Source of the DNA: Clostridium isatidis
Lineage (GTDB): Bacteria; Bacillota; Clostridia; Clostridiales; Clostridiaceae
Length of the DNA stretch: 64,000 nt
Assembly (NCBI RefSeq): GCF_002285495.1
Contig: NZ_CP016786.1
Span: forward strand, 1,130,001-1,194,000
Direction of reading: 5' to 3'
The notes below the pieces were generated by a model. It did no database searches, was not told the DNA's origin, and saw nothing but the letters and a program-made list of their open reading frames with translations. Position 1 is the first letter of the stretch, and every line of letters begins with the position of its first letter. This document shows, piece by piece, positions 1-8,150 of the stretch. A program made the position numbers and the translations under genes.

Positions 1-293
1 CTTGCAATTATCACAACAGCTGCCCAAGCTGGGATTATCTTTAACTCTACTAATGATATTAATGCTGCTGTAACTAAAAGCTTATCTGCTAAAGGATCCA
101 TAAATTTTCCAAAAGTAGTTATTTGATTTCTACTTCTAGCGATATATCCGTCTAATTGATCTGTAATAGATGCTATAATAAATATTATGGTAGCAATAAA
201 TGTGCCATAAGGAATATCCTTAACAGCTATAAAAACTAAAAAAATTGGAACCAATAATATTCTAAGCATTGTAAGCTTATTTGCTAAATTCAT
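1..293 (-). CDS. pgsA: CDP-diacylglycerol--glycerol-3-phosphate 3-phosphatidyltransferase, N-terminal part (runs off the left edge)
   Basis: This integral membrane enzyme makes phosphatidylglycerol phosphate, the first committed step to phosphatidylglycerol and cardiolipin. The visible 97 residues start MNLANKLTMLRILLVP and carry the complete CDP-alcohol phosphatidyltransferase signature, DGx2ARx8Gx3Dx3D, at about residues 48-70 (DGYIAR, then GKFMDPLAD). A hydrophobic segment precedes the signature and another begins after it. The ATG at 291-293 lies inside the end of rimO, giving a 17-nt overlap that suggests translational coupling. The rimO-pgsA order after ftsK is common in Firmicutes. The C-terminal half lies outside the window. 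Confidence 0.93.
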   Translation of the reverse strand, partial: MNLANKLTMLRILLVPIFLVFIAVKDIPYGTFIATIIFIIASITDQLDGYIARSRNQITTFGKFMDPLADKLLVTAALISLVELKIIPAWAAVVIIA

Positions 294-1614
294 TATATAC
301 CTCTCCTATTAAATCATAATCTAGAGTTTCATTTATCTTAACTTTTATTATATCACCTTTATTAAGAACTTTATCTGTTTTAATAAGTATATTCCCATCA
401 ATTTCTGGAGCCATTTCTGTACTTCTTCCAATGAAGTATTTTCCTTTTCTTCCTTCAATAATAGTATCATAAATTTTTGAAATTTTCAATTTATTTAAAT
501 TTACTACAACTTCTTTCTGAATTTCCATAAGTTTATTGTATCTTTCAGCTTTTATTTCTTCTGAAATATGATTATCCATTTCTGCAGCAGGTGTCCCCTC
601 TTCTTTTGAATAGGTAAATACACCAACATTGTCTAATTTATATTCCCTTAAGAATTCTTCTAACTCCTTAAAATCTTCTTCTGTTTCATTAGGAAATCCT
701 ACAATAAGAGAAGTTCTAAGTACTATATTAGGAATACTTGATCTTAATTTATTTATGATGCCTATTACCTTCTCTTTGTTTGTCTTTCTTGCCATCATTC
801 TTAAAATTTTACTGCTTATATGCTGTATAGGAAGATCTAAATATTTTACTACTTTATCATTTGTTGCTATCTCTTCTATTAGTTCATCTGTTATTTCTTC
901 AGGATAACAATAAAGTAATCTAATCCATTCTATACCTTCTACTTTTGAAATTTCATTTACTAAAATATGAAGTCTTTTACCATTGTAAATATCAACTCCA
1001 TAATTTGTTAGATCCTGTGCAATTAAGATTATTTCCTTAACTCCATTTGCAGCAAGTTGTTTTACTTCTTTTGTAATGGATTCTATACTCCTACTTCTAA
1101 ATTTTCCCCTTATTTTTGGAATTATACAATAAGTACAATGATTATCACAGCCTTCTGCTATTCTAACATAAGCTACATGCTTGTCAGTTGTTAATAACCT
1201 TTCTCCCTCATTTATATTTTCATCGCTATAATTTGCTGAAAGTATATTTCTTTCGCCCTTTATAAAATCCAATATAAGCTTATGAAGCTTCATATAATCA
1301 TTAACACCCATAAGAATGTCTATTTCTGGCATAAGCTTTAATAATTCTTCTCCATATCTTTGAGTTAAGCATCCAGTTGCAATAAGCATTTTGCATTTAT
1401 GGTTTTTCTTATATTCGGCCATCTCAATTATAGTATTAATAGATTCTTGCTTTGCACTTTCAATAAATCCACAAGTATTAATTATTATAATGTCTGCTTC
1501 TCTTGGATCATTTGTTATTTCATAAAATTTATTAATTGTTCCTAATATGAGCTCTGAATCAACTCTGTTTTTATCACAGCCCAAGCTTATCATACCAACT
1601 TTATATTTCTCCAA
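277..1614 (-). CDS. rimO: Ribosomal protein S12 methylthiotransferase RimO
   Basis: Radical-SAM enzyme that adds a methylthio group to a conserved aspartate of ribosomal protein S12. The 445-aa product has an N-terminal MTTase domain starting with GMISLGCDKNRVDSE, a CxxxCxxC cluster site (GCDNHCTYC, about residues 152-160) and a C-terminal TRAM domain. The motif SLGCxKNRVDSE distinguishes RimO from its tRNA-modifying relative MiaB. The start is TTG at 1612-1614: AGGAGGA lies 6 nt upstream, while an upstream in-frame ATG at 1674 would place this Shine-Dalgarno inside the gene and has none of its own. It lies between ftsK and pgsA in one unit. Confidence 0.93.
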   Translation of the reverse strand: MEKYKVGMISLGCDKNRVDSELILGTINKFYEITNDPREADIIIINTCGFIESAKQESINTIIEMAEYKKNHKCKMLIATGCLTQRYGEELLKLMPEIDILMGVNDYMKLHKLILDFIKGERNILSANYSDENINEGERLLTTDKHVAYVRIAEGCDNHCTYCIIPKIRGKFRSRSIESITKEVKQLAANGVKEIILIAQDLTNYGVDIYNGKRLHILVNEISKVEGIEWIRLLYCYPEEITDELIEEIATNDKVVKYLDLPIQHISSKILRMMARKTNKEKVIGIINKLRSSIPNIVLRTSLIVGFPNETEEDFKELEEFLREYKLDNVGVFTYSKEEGTPAAEMDNHISEEIKAERYNKLMEIQKEVVVNLNKLKISKIYDTIIEGRKGKYFIGRSTEMAPEIDGNILIKTDKVLNKGDIIKVKINETLDYDLIGEVYNEFSK

Positions 1615-1688
1615 ATTTCTTCCTCCTAAGTTTTTAATTACTAACATATTTATTTTAATGGAGAAAAAATGCATTTACAATATTTTTA

Positions 1689-4061
1689 TTATAAATCCAT
1701 TTCTTCTCTTGAAATTAATACTTGTCTTGGCTTGCTGCCATCTTTTTCTGATATTACTCCCCTAGCTTCTAATTCATCCATTATTCTAGAAGCTCTGTTA
1801 AAACCGATTCTTAATTTTCTTTGCAGGAAGGATGTAGATGCTTGATTATATTCTACAACTATTTTTATTGCTTCTTCTAACAGCTCATCTGCTCCTGCTT
1901 CTTCAACTTGTTTTCCTTCTTCTTTTACACCATTTTCAATATGTTCTAATATTTCTTCCTCATAGTCTACCTTATTACTATCTTCCTCTTTAATAAAGTT
2001 AACTACATTTTCTACTTCTTCTTCTGAAATAAAAGCACCTTGAACTCTTAATGCTTTATTTTCTCCTAAAGGACTATATAACATATCTCCTCTTCCTAAT
2101 AACTTTTCTGCACCAACATGATCTAAAATTGTTCTTGAATCTATTCCAGAAGAAACTGCAAAGGATATTCTAGATGGAATATTAGCTTTAATAACTCCAG
2201 TTATAATATCAACAGATGGTCTTTGAGTTGCAATAATTAAGTGCATACCTGCAGCTCTTGCCATTTGTGCAAGCCTACATATATAATCTTCTACATCATT
2301 TGGACAGGCCATCATTAAATCTGCAAGCTCATCAACTATTATAACAATATAAGGCAACTTTTCTTCAACTATACCCTTTTCAACCAAAGCATTATAACCT
2401 TCAATATTTCTCACTGAAGCTTCTGCAAATAATTTATATCTCTTATTCATTTCATTTACAGCCCAGTTTAATGCTGCTGCAGCTTTTTTAGGATCAGTTA
2501 CAACAGGTATTAGTAAATGAGGAATTCCATTATATACACTAAGTTCAACTACCTTTGGATCCACAAGTAAAAGTCTAACTTCCTTTGGACTGTATTTATA
2601 TAATAAACTAACTATTAAAGAATTAATACAAACTGATTTTCCTGATCCAGTAGCACCTGCCACTAACATATGCGGCATCTTTGCTAAATCCCCTACAACA
2701 CATTTTCCTGCAATATCCTTACCTAAAGCAAAGGCAAGCTTATTATTAGAAGTTTTAAATTCCTTAGAATCCAAAACCTCTCTCAAAAGTACTGGAGTCT
2801 GTTTTTTGTTAGGCACTTCAATTCCTATAGCTGCCTTACCTGGGATTGGAGCTTCCATTCTAACTCCACTAGCTGCAAGACCTAAAGCAATATCATCCTG
2901 AAGATTTACTATCTTTGAAACCTTAACACCTGGACTAGGCTGTATTTCAAATCTTGTTACTGAAGGACCTTTTGTTACTTGAACAACTTTTGCATCTACT
3001 CCAAAATCATTTAAAATTCCTTCAAGCTTTCCAGCACTTTCTATTAATTCTTTTTTATCTTCGCTTTTTAATTTCATTCTTGAATTAATATTTAATAGAT
3101 CAACTGATGGGTGTTTATATACTTTTTCCTCTATTTTATCTTTATTTAAATGATTTTCAATTTCTTTGTTTATTACTTCTTTTACATCGTTAGAAAGCTT
3201 TTCTTTCTTTGAAGCTTTAACTTCACTTAATATTTCTTTTTCTGTTTTATTTTCACCAAGACTTTCTTCATCATAAACTTCTATATTAAAAGGATTATCT
3301 GTTTTATTAGGAGACTCTTCTTTTATATCTTCTAATGAAGAGTTTTTCATAAAATCTAGTATTTTTATTTTATTATTAATCCCCTTTATAAATTCTTCTC
3401 TTTCCTTTGCTTCAGGAACTACCTCTATTAAAGAAGATTGTTTAGAATTTTCCTTAGAAATCTGCTTTTCTTCTTTTTTTACATTATTCTTATTTAATTT
3501 CTTATTATTAATTTTTTCTTTTATATACATAATGCTGTCGTATAAAGTTATGTCCATTATTAAAGTACTACCTATAGACCAAACAGAAAAATATAATATA
3601 TAAGAGCCCATAAAGCCTATTAACTTAAAAAGAGGATAAGCAATCAAATGTCCTAAAAATCCTCCATTTATTCCATCTTCAATAACAATAGCATCCCATG
3701 TTTCTTTAAAACCTTCCAGCCCTCTTAAAACATGGATACTTGCCGTAGCACATCCTAAAGTTATTGCTATAATAATTAATGTAATTCCAAAAATTCTTCT
3801 AGATATTTTAATACTTCCCTTAGAAATTATTACATTATATCCAAAATATATTAAATATAAAGGTAAAACATATGCACTTATACCTATAAGCCTATATATT
3901 ATTTGTCTTGAAATTACTGACAGGCTTCCTGCTAAGCTTGTATAAACAGCAATTCCTAATAATAGTCCTGAGGCTATATATATTATTCCTTTAATATCAC
4001 CATTTTCATTTTTCTTCTTGGCTTCTTTTTTAACTGTTTTTTTTCCCTTATTCCTAGGCAC
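1689..4061 (-). CDS. ftsK: DNA translocase FtsK/SpoIIIE family
   Basis: Hexameric ATP-driven DNA pump that clears chromosomal DNA from the division septum and, in spore formers, moves the chromosome into the forespore. The 790-aa protein has a Lys-rich N-terminus, about four membrane segments in residues 25-170, a long charged linker (about 180-330), the FtsK motor with Walker A GATGSGKS (about 466-473) and a C-terminal winged-helix gamma domain (about 725-790) that reads KOPS/SRS-type sequences. The GTG start at 4059-4061 follows AGAGGTGA. In B. subtilis spoIIIE also neighbours tepA. Sequence alone does not separate the vegetative FtsK role from the SpoIIIE role. Confidence 0.94.
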   Translation of the reverse strand: MPRNKGKKTVKKEAKKKNENGDIKGIIYIASGLLLGIAVYTSLAGSLSVISRQIIYRLIGISAYVLPLYLIYFGYNVIISKGSIKISRRIFGITLIIIAITLGCATASIHVLRGLEGFKETWDAIVIEDGINGGFLGHLIAYPLFKLIGFMGSYILYFSVWSIGSTLIMDITLYDSIMYIKEKINNKKLNKNNVKKEEKQISKENSKQSSLIEVVPEAKEREEFIKGINNKIKILDFMKNSSLEDIKEESPNKTDNPFNIEVYDEESLGENKTEKEILSEVKASKKEKLSNDVKEVINKEIENHLNKDKIEEKVYKHPSVDLLNINSRMKLKSEDKKELIESAGKLEGILNDFGVDAKVVQVTKGPSVTRFEIQPSPGVKVSKIVNLQDDIALGLAASGVRMEAPIPGKAAIGIEVPNKKQTPVLLREVLDSKEFKTSNNKLAFALGKDIAGKCVVGDLAKMPHMLVAGATGSGKSVCINSLIVSLLYKYSPKEVRLLLVDPKVVELSVYNGIPHLLIPVVTDPKKAAAALNWAVNEMNKRYKLFAEASVRNIEGYNALVEKGIVEEKLPYIVIIVDELADLMMACPNDVEDYICRLAQMARAAGMHLIIATQRPSVDIITGVIKANIPSRISFAVSSGIDSRTILDHVGAEKLLGRGDMLYSPLGENKALRVQGAFISEEEVENVVNFIKEEDSNKVDYEEEILEHIENGVKEEGKQVEEAGADELLEEAIKIVVEYNQASTSFLQRKLRIGFNRASRIMDELEARGVISEKDGSKPRQVLISREEMDL

Positions 4062-4126
4062 TAAATCACCTCTTAAGCATATTTTCCAATTTTATATTTA
4101 CATAATATTATTATAAACTTTATGAA

Positions 4127-4170
4127 GAAAAAAGCAATTTAAATAACTTTTGTTATTTAAATTGCTTTTA
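4127..4170 (-). terminator. Intrinsic terminator after tepA
   Basis: On the minus strand a long stem (TAAAAGCAATTTAAATAAC, short loop, complementary arm) is followed by a T run. It begins 2 nt after the tepA stop and separates tepA from ftsK, so ftsK must be reached by read-through or by a promoter between 4062 and 4126, where I see no clear one. Confidence 0.8.
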
Positions 4171-4171
4171 A

Positions 4172-4981
4172 TTATTTAGTATTTTCTTGTTGCTCAATTA
4201 ATTCTTTTAATTTATTTAATGCATCATTTATTCCCCCAACTTCATCTATTAAACCACATTGTACAGCCTGTTCACCAATTAAGATTGTTCCCATATCGTT
4301 TAGTAATTCATCAGACCTTAACATCATTTCTTTCAATTTAGATTTTTCTATTTTTGATGTTCTAACTATAAAATTATCAATTCTTTCTTGCATTTTTTGA
4401 AAATATTCAAAAGTCTGAGAAACTCCAATTACAAAACCATTCATTCTTATTGGATGTACAATCATTGTGGCTGAAGGGCTTATAAAAGAATAATTAGATG
4501 ATGTAGCAAGAGGTACACCTATTGAATGTCCTCCTCCAATTACTATAGATACTGTAGGTTTTGATAAAGAATTTATCATTTCTGCAATGGCAAGACCTGC
4601 TTCTACATCGCCACCTACTGTATTTAATACAATTAAAATACCCTTTACCTTTTCGTTTCTTTCAAAGGAAATTAACTGAGGTATAACATGTTCATATTTT
4701 GTTGCTTTAGCTTGTGCTGGTAGGACTTGATGCCCTTCTATTTGTCCTATTATCGGTAATACTTGAATTGATTCATCTTCTTCGCTTTCATTTGCAGTTC
4801 CAAATTCCTTTATTTCTTGAAACTTTTCCTTTAATTCATCCTCTTCCTTTGCTTCTTTATCATCCTTTTCATTAATTAAATTATTTTCTTTTCCATATAG
4901 TAGATGCTCATTATTTAGTTCTAATATCTCATTTTCATCTTCTTTGTTATGTTTAAGTTTTAAAATTCCAAATCTTTTCAT
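4172..4981 (-). CDS. tepA: ClpP-class serine protease, TepA family
   Basis: Clp-protease-fold peptidase. In B. subtilis TepA was linked to protein export (translocation-enhancing protein) and is a cytosolic ClpP paralogue. The 269-aa product has an acidic, Lys/Glu-rich N-terminal stretch of about 80 residues, longer than I would expect for the family, then the ClpP/crotonase fold. GGGHSIGVPLA carries the likely nucleophile Ser and VHPIRMNG the likely catalytic His. The ATG at 4979-4981 follows GGAGGA with 6-nt spacing, but that Shine-Dalgarno is the 3' arm of a 12-bp hairpin (4988-5020). It follows dapG and precedes ftsK, as in Bacillus. Confidence 0.88.
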   Translation of the reverse strand: MKRFGILKLKHNKEDENEILELNNEHLLYGKENNLINEKDDKEAKEEDELKEKFQEIKEFGTANESEEDESIQVLPIIGQIEGHQVLPAQAKATKYEHVIPQLISFERNEKVKGILIVLNTVGGDVEAGLAIAEMINSLSKPTVSIVIGGGHSIGVPLATSSNYSFISPSATMIVHPIRMNGFVIGVSQTFEYFQKMQERIDNFIVRTSKIEKSKLKEMMLRSDELLNDMGTILIGEQAVQCGLIDEVGGINDALNKLKELIEQQENTK

Positions 4982-4987
4982 AGCAAA

Positions 4988-5020
4988 TCCTCCTATACAG
5001 TTCTATTTTGTACAGGAGGA
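4988..5020 (-). promoter_or_regulatory. Hairpin sequestering the tepA Shine-Dalgarno
   Basis: Minus-strand arms TCCTCCTGTACA (5020-5009) and TGTATAGGAGGA (4999-4988) pair over 12 bp with a single G-U, enclosing a 9-nt loop. The 3' arm contains the whole tepA Shine-Dalgarno GGAGGA. The 5' arm starts 6 nt after the dapG stop, where a ribosome terminating on dapG would hold it open. No U tract follows, so this is not a normal terminator. Confidence 0.75.
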
Positions 5021-5026
5021 TATATT

Positions 5027-6226
5027 TTATTCATTTAACATAAAAACTTCATGGAGTAAATTTAATGCCTTCTCTAAATTTTTCTTTTCAATTAAAATCC
5101 AAATTGTCATATTGGAATCGGCTGTTTGAAGTATTTCAATATTTTCTTTCCTTAAAGTATTAATAATTTTAGCCATTATTCCTGGAACACCCATCATACC
5201 TATTCCAACTATAGCAATCTTACAACAGTCATCTTTAACTTTATATTTAATATTTAATTCCTTCAATAAACCTTCTAAAATAGTTTTTTCTTTTGAATCT
5301 ATGGTAAAAATCTGTTCAGTAGGAAATATATTTATTAAATCTAAACTTATATTCTTTTGTGCAATTTTATCTAATAAACTTCTATAATTTCCATTATTAT
5401 TTTCACTTAATTTTACTATTATCTGAACTCTGTCATTTAAATGAGTAATTCCAGTAATGTGTTTATCATTGCTTGAAAATGCTTTATTATTTATTAAAGT
5501 TCCCTCTGAATCCTTCATTGTATTTTTTATATAAATAGGAATATTTGATTCTTTTGCAAAATTAACTGCTTTAGGATGAATTACTTTTGCTCCTTGATTA
5601 GCTAATTGAAATACCTCTTGATAACTTATATTTTGAATTAAATTGGCTTTTTCCACTATTCTTGGATCAGCAGTCATCATACCATCTACATCTGTATATA
5701 TTTCTATGCCTCCAGCCTTAAGGTAAGCCCCTAATATACAAGCTGAAGTATCGCTGCCTCCTCTTCCAAGAGTAGTGAAGTATCCTTCTTTAGTAATACC
5801 TTGAAATCCTGCAACAACAGGAACAATACCCTTTTTTATAAGCTCCCTTATATTATGGGTATTTACATAGGTTACATTAGCTTCAGTGAATTTATCATCA
5901 GTTATAATACCTGCTTGCCCCCCAGTAAGTGGAATTGCATTAATTCCTTCGTTAATTAATGCATTACTCATTATGACTGTACTAATTATTTCTCCACAAC
6001 ACATAAGCATATCAGTTCCTTGTAGGTTACCCTTTTTATAATTATCATCAATTAATGAAAGAAGAGTATCAGTAGCATAAGGATCTCCTGATCTTCCTAT
6101 AGCAGATACAACCACCACAGGAGAATAGCCATCCTTTATTGCTTTCTTTACTTTAGCTACTACTTGATTTCTTCTTTCTTCAGTAGATACAGAAGTACCA
6201 CCAAACTTTTGAATAATTATTTTCAA
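5027..6226 (-). CDS. dapG: Aspartate kinase, DapG-like
   Basis: Phosphorylates aspartate, the first step to diaminopimelate, lysine, threonine and methionine. The 399-aa protein opens with the kinase motif IIIQKFGGTSV, contains the substrate region GRGGSDTSA (about residues 155-163) and ends with two ACT domains (about 260-399) that sense end products. The start is TTG at 6224-6226, seven nt after AGGAGG. The ymxH-dapG-tepA-ftsK context matches B. subtilis dapG, the diaminopimelate-sensitive isoenzyme, but effector specificity cannot be read from sequence. No lysine riboswitch fits in the 20-nt gap upstream. Confidence 0.9.
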   Translation of the reverse strand: MKIIIQKFGGTSVSTEERRNQVVAKVKKAIKDGYSPVVVVSAIGRSGDPYATDTLLSLIDDNYKKGNLQGTDMLMCCGEIISTVIMSNALINEGINAIPLTGGQAGIITDDKFTEANVTYVNTHNIRELIKKGIVPVVAGFQGITKEGYFTTLGRGGSDTSACILGAYLKAGGIEIYTDVDGMMTADPRIVEKANLIQNISYQEVFQLANQGAKVIHPKAVNFAKESNIPIYIKNTMKDSEGTLINNKAFSSNDKHITGITHLNDRVQIIVKLSENNNGNYRSLLDKIAQKNISLDLINIFPTEQIFTIDSKEKTILEGLLKELNIKYKVKDDCCKIAIVGIGMMGVPGIMAKIINTLRKENIEILQTADSNMTIWILIEKKNLEKALNLLHEVFMLNE

Positions 6227-6246
6227 GTAATAACCTCCTATAAATT

Positions 6247-6573
6247 CTATGCTCTTGTTCTTTTTATCTTACTCCTATCCGCTGAAACTACAATAACATT
6301 TGTTCCTATTTTAGTTACATAATCCCATGGTATTTCTACATATTCTTTACTACCAAAGAAGCCAAATTTACTACCATAAACAGCAGCTACTATATACCTT
6401 AAGTTACCTTTTTCATCTATAATAAAATCTAAATCATGCTGAGTATCGTATTTTTCTGCCTCTTCGGTATTAAATATCTCATAAGTCTCTAGTTCACTAA
6501 GCAATCTATATTTATTTTCTCTAATAGTTTCCTCATCATAGTATTCACTTTTTTTTCTTTCTCCTCTTAACAT
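6247..6573 (-). CDS. ymxH: YlmC/YmxH family sporulation-associated PRC-barrel protein
   Basis: Small (108 aa) single PRC-barrel-type beta protein of the YlmC/YmxH family, found in spore formers; its molecular role is not established. Family features seen include an MLRGERKKSEYYDEE N-terminus and a PRC-like core (DLDFIIDEKGNLRYIVAA through EIPWDYVTKIGTNVIVV). The start is ATG at 6571-6573, eight nt after GGAGG. An in-frame GTG at 6582 overlaps that Shine-Dalgarno and is rejected. It sits between the M16 protease and dapG, the conserved Bacillus order mlpA-ymxH. Confidence 0.82.
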   Translation of the reverse strand: MLRGERKKSEYYDEETIRENKYRLLSELETYEIFNTEEAEKYDTQHDLDFIIDEKGNLRYIVAAVYGSKFGFFGSKEYVEIPWDYVTKIGTNVIVVSADRSKIKRTRA

Positions 6574-6649
6574 AAGATCCACCTCCAGTTTACTCTTATT
6601 GTAAATCTTATGATAATTGGAGCTGTTTTATTACATAATAATATTATAA

Positions 6650-7948
6650 TTATATTTTTTGTAAATTTAAAATATTAAAAGCCTTTATACTAGGTTCTAT
6701 AATATTATTTAGCTTATTAACTTCTATATCTGGACCTACATAAGCTGTGCTTATTATGCCTGGTTTAAAGCAGGTATCTAATACATAATTTATGTCATCG
6801 TTGTTTATAGTGTTAATTTTTTCTATAACTTCTTCTTGAGTTTTTATTTTGTTCTGCAACAGCAATGATTTAGCATTTGCAAACATTCTTGAAGATGTAC
6901 TTTCCAAACCTAAAATGTAACCTGCTTTAATTTTCTCCTTATTAATTTCTAATTGTTCTTTTGTTATTCCCTTTTCTACAAGCTCCTTAAGTTCTTTGTA
7001 TATTGCATCTAAAGCCTTATCTGCATATTGTTTGCTTACTCCTGTATAAATATTATTAACTCCTACTCCAAGATATGGTTGCGCATAAGAATAAATAGTA
7101 TAACAAAGTCCTAACTCTTCCCTTACCTTTTGAAATAATCTTGAAGAAGCTCCTCCACCAAAAATATTGTTTAGAAGCAGCAAAGCATAGGACTTATCAT
7201 GAGCATATGGTAATCCTTTTAATGCTAAATTAATATGAAGCTGCTCTATAGGTTTGTTTGTATACATGGTTCCATTGATTATTTTAGGCTCTTCATAAAA
7301 TGGCTTATATTCATCCTCAGCCTTCCATCCTCCAAATTTACCTTCAAGGATTTTTCTTAATTCTTTTTCATCAAATTTTCCACATATCGATACTACAGAA
7401 TTATTAGGCGCATAATGACTTTTTACAAATTTCTTTAATTTACTATGATTAAAGGATCTAATATTTTTACTAGTTCCGAGTATAGGATATGATAATGGGT
7501 TATCTCCAAATAAAGCTCTTGCCTGAATATCACTTAAGACATCTTCTGGACTATCTTCACTCATGTTTATTTCTTCTATTACTACACCTTGCTCTTTTTT
7601 TATTTCTTCTTCATCAAATTTTGAATTTATAAGCATATCAGCTAGAATATCAATTGCTAAATCTACATGTGTATTTAATGCTTTTATATAATAACAGGTT
7701 ACTTCTTTACTTGTATAAGCATTAATCTGTCCACCAACGTTTTCAATTTCCTCTACTATTTCCTTTGAATTTCTTTTCTCTGTACCTTTAAAGAACATAT
7801 GCTCTATAAAATGAGATATACCATTTACTTCTAAATCCTCATTTCTTGATCCATTTTGAACCATTACTCCAACGCTGATAGAGTTTACATGTTCTATGTA
7901 TTCTGTGACTATTCTAAGTCCATTATTTAACTTAAATATGTTATACAT
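6650..7948 (-). CDS. mlpA: M16 family zinc peptidase (MlpA/YmxG-like)
   Basis: Insulinase/mitochondrial-processing-peptidase-like metalloprotease of 432 aa, the usual length for bacterial single-chain M16B enzymes. The inverted zinc motif HFIEHMFFKGT (HxxEH) is at about residues 46-50, the distal Glu motif lies about 70 residues later (EVTCYYIKALN region), and the C-terminal half is the inactive repeat. The ATG follows AAGGAGG. It heads the unit M16-ymxH-dapG behind a promoter at 8027-8055. The physiological substrate is unknown. The symbol is based on synteny with B. subtilis mlpA (ymxG). Confidence 0.87.
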   Translation of the reverse strand: MYNIFKLNNGLRIVTEYIEHVNSISVGVMVQNGSRNEDLEVNGISHFIEHMFFKGTEKRNSKEIVEEIENVGGQINAYTSKEVTCYYIKALNTHVDLAIDILADMLINSKFDEEEIKKEQGVVIEEINMSEDSPEDVLSDIQARALFGDNPLSYPILGTSKNIRSFNHSKLKKFVKSHYAPNNSVVSICGKFDEKELRKILEGKFGGWKAEDEYKPFYEEPKIINGTMYTNKPIEQLHINLALKGLPYAHDKSYALLLLNNIFGGGASSRLFQKVREELGLCYTIYSYAQPYLGVGVNNIYTGVSKQYADKALDAIYKELKELVEKGITKEQLEINKEKIKAGYILGLESTSSRMFANAKSLLLQNKIKTQEEVIEKINTINNDDINYVLDTCFKPGIISTAYVGPDIEVNKLNNIIEPSIKAFNILNLQKI

Positions 7949-8026
7949 AATGCCTCCTTATATTTTTAATAATAAAGTATAATTATCTTAAGTGTATATT
8001 AAAAAATCTGTATTAGATTATTTATG

Positions 8027-8055
8027 ATTATAGTTATATTTTAAATAATTTACAA
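8027..8055 (-). promoter_or_regulatory. Sigma-A type promoter for the M16 protease-ymxH-dapG unit
   Basis: Minus strand: -35 TTGTAA (8055-8050), 17-bp spacer, -10 TATAAT (8032-8027). The leader to the ATG at 7948 is about 70 nt, AT-rich and without obvious structure. Confidence 0.65.
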
Positions 8056-8110
8056 CAAAATATCCTTAAATATTATTTATATTTTATTTCTTATTAATAT
8101 TTTAGAAAAT

Positions 8111-8136
8111 AAAAAAAGGCAATAAATTGCCCTTTA
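8111..8136 (-). terminator. Intrinsic terminator after pnp
   Basis: Minus-strand AAAGGGCAA - TTTA - TTGCC followed by seven T. The stem is 9 bp with one G-U wobble and begins about 15 nt after the pnp stop. It separates pnp from the M16 protease promoter. Confidence 0.85.
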
Positions 8137-8150
8137 GTACCTATCTTCTA

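Noticed and set aside
6227..6246. Lysine riboswitch or T-box for dapG
   Set aside because: The ymxH-dapG gap is only 20 nt, and no such structure is visible in the roughly 70-nt leader before the M16 protease gene.
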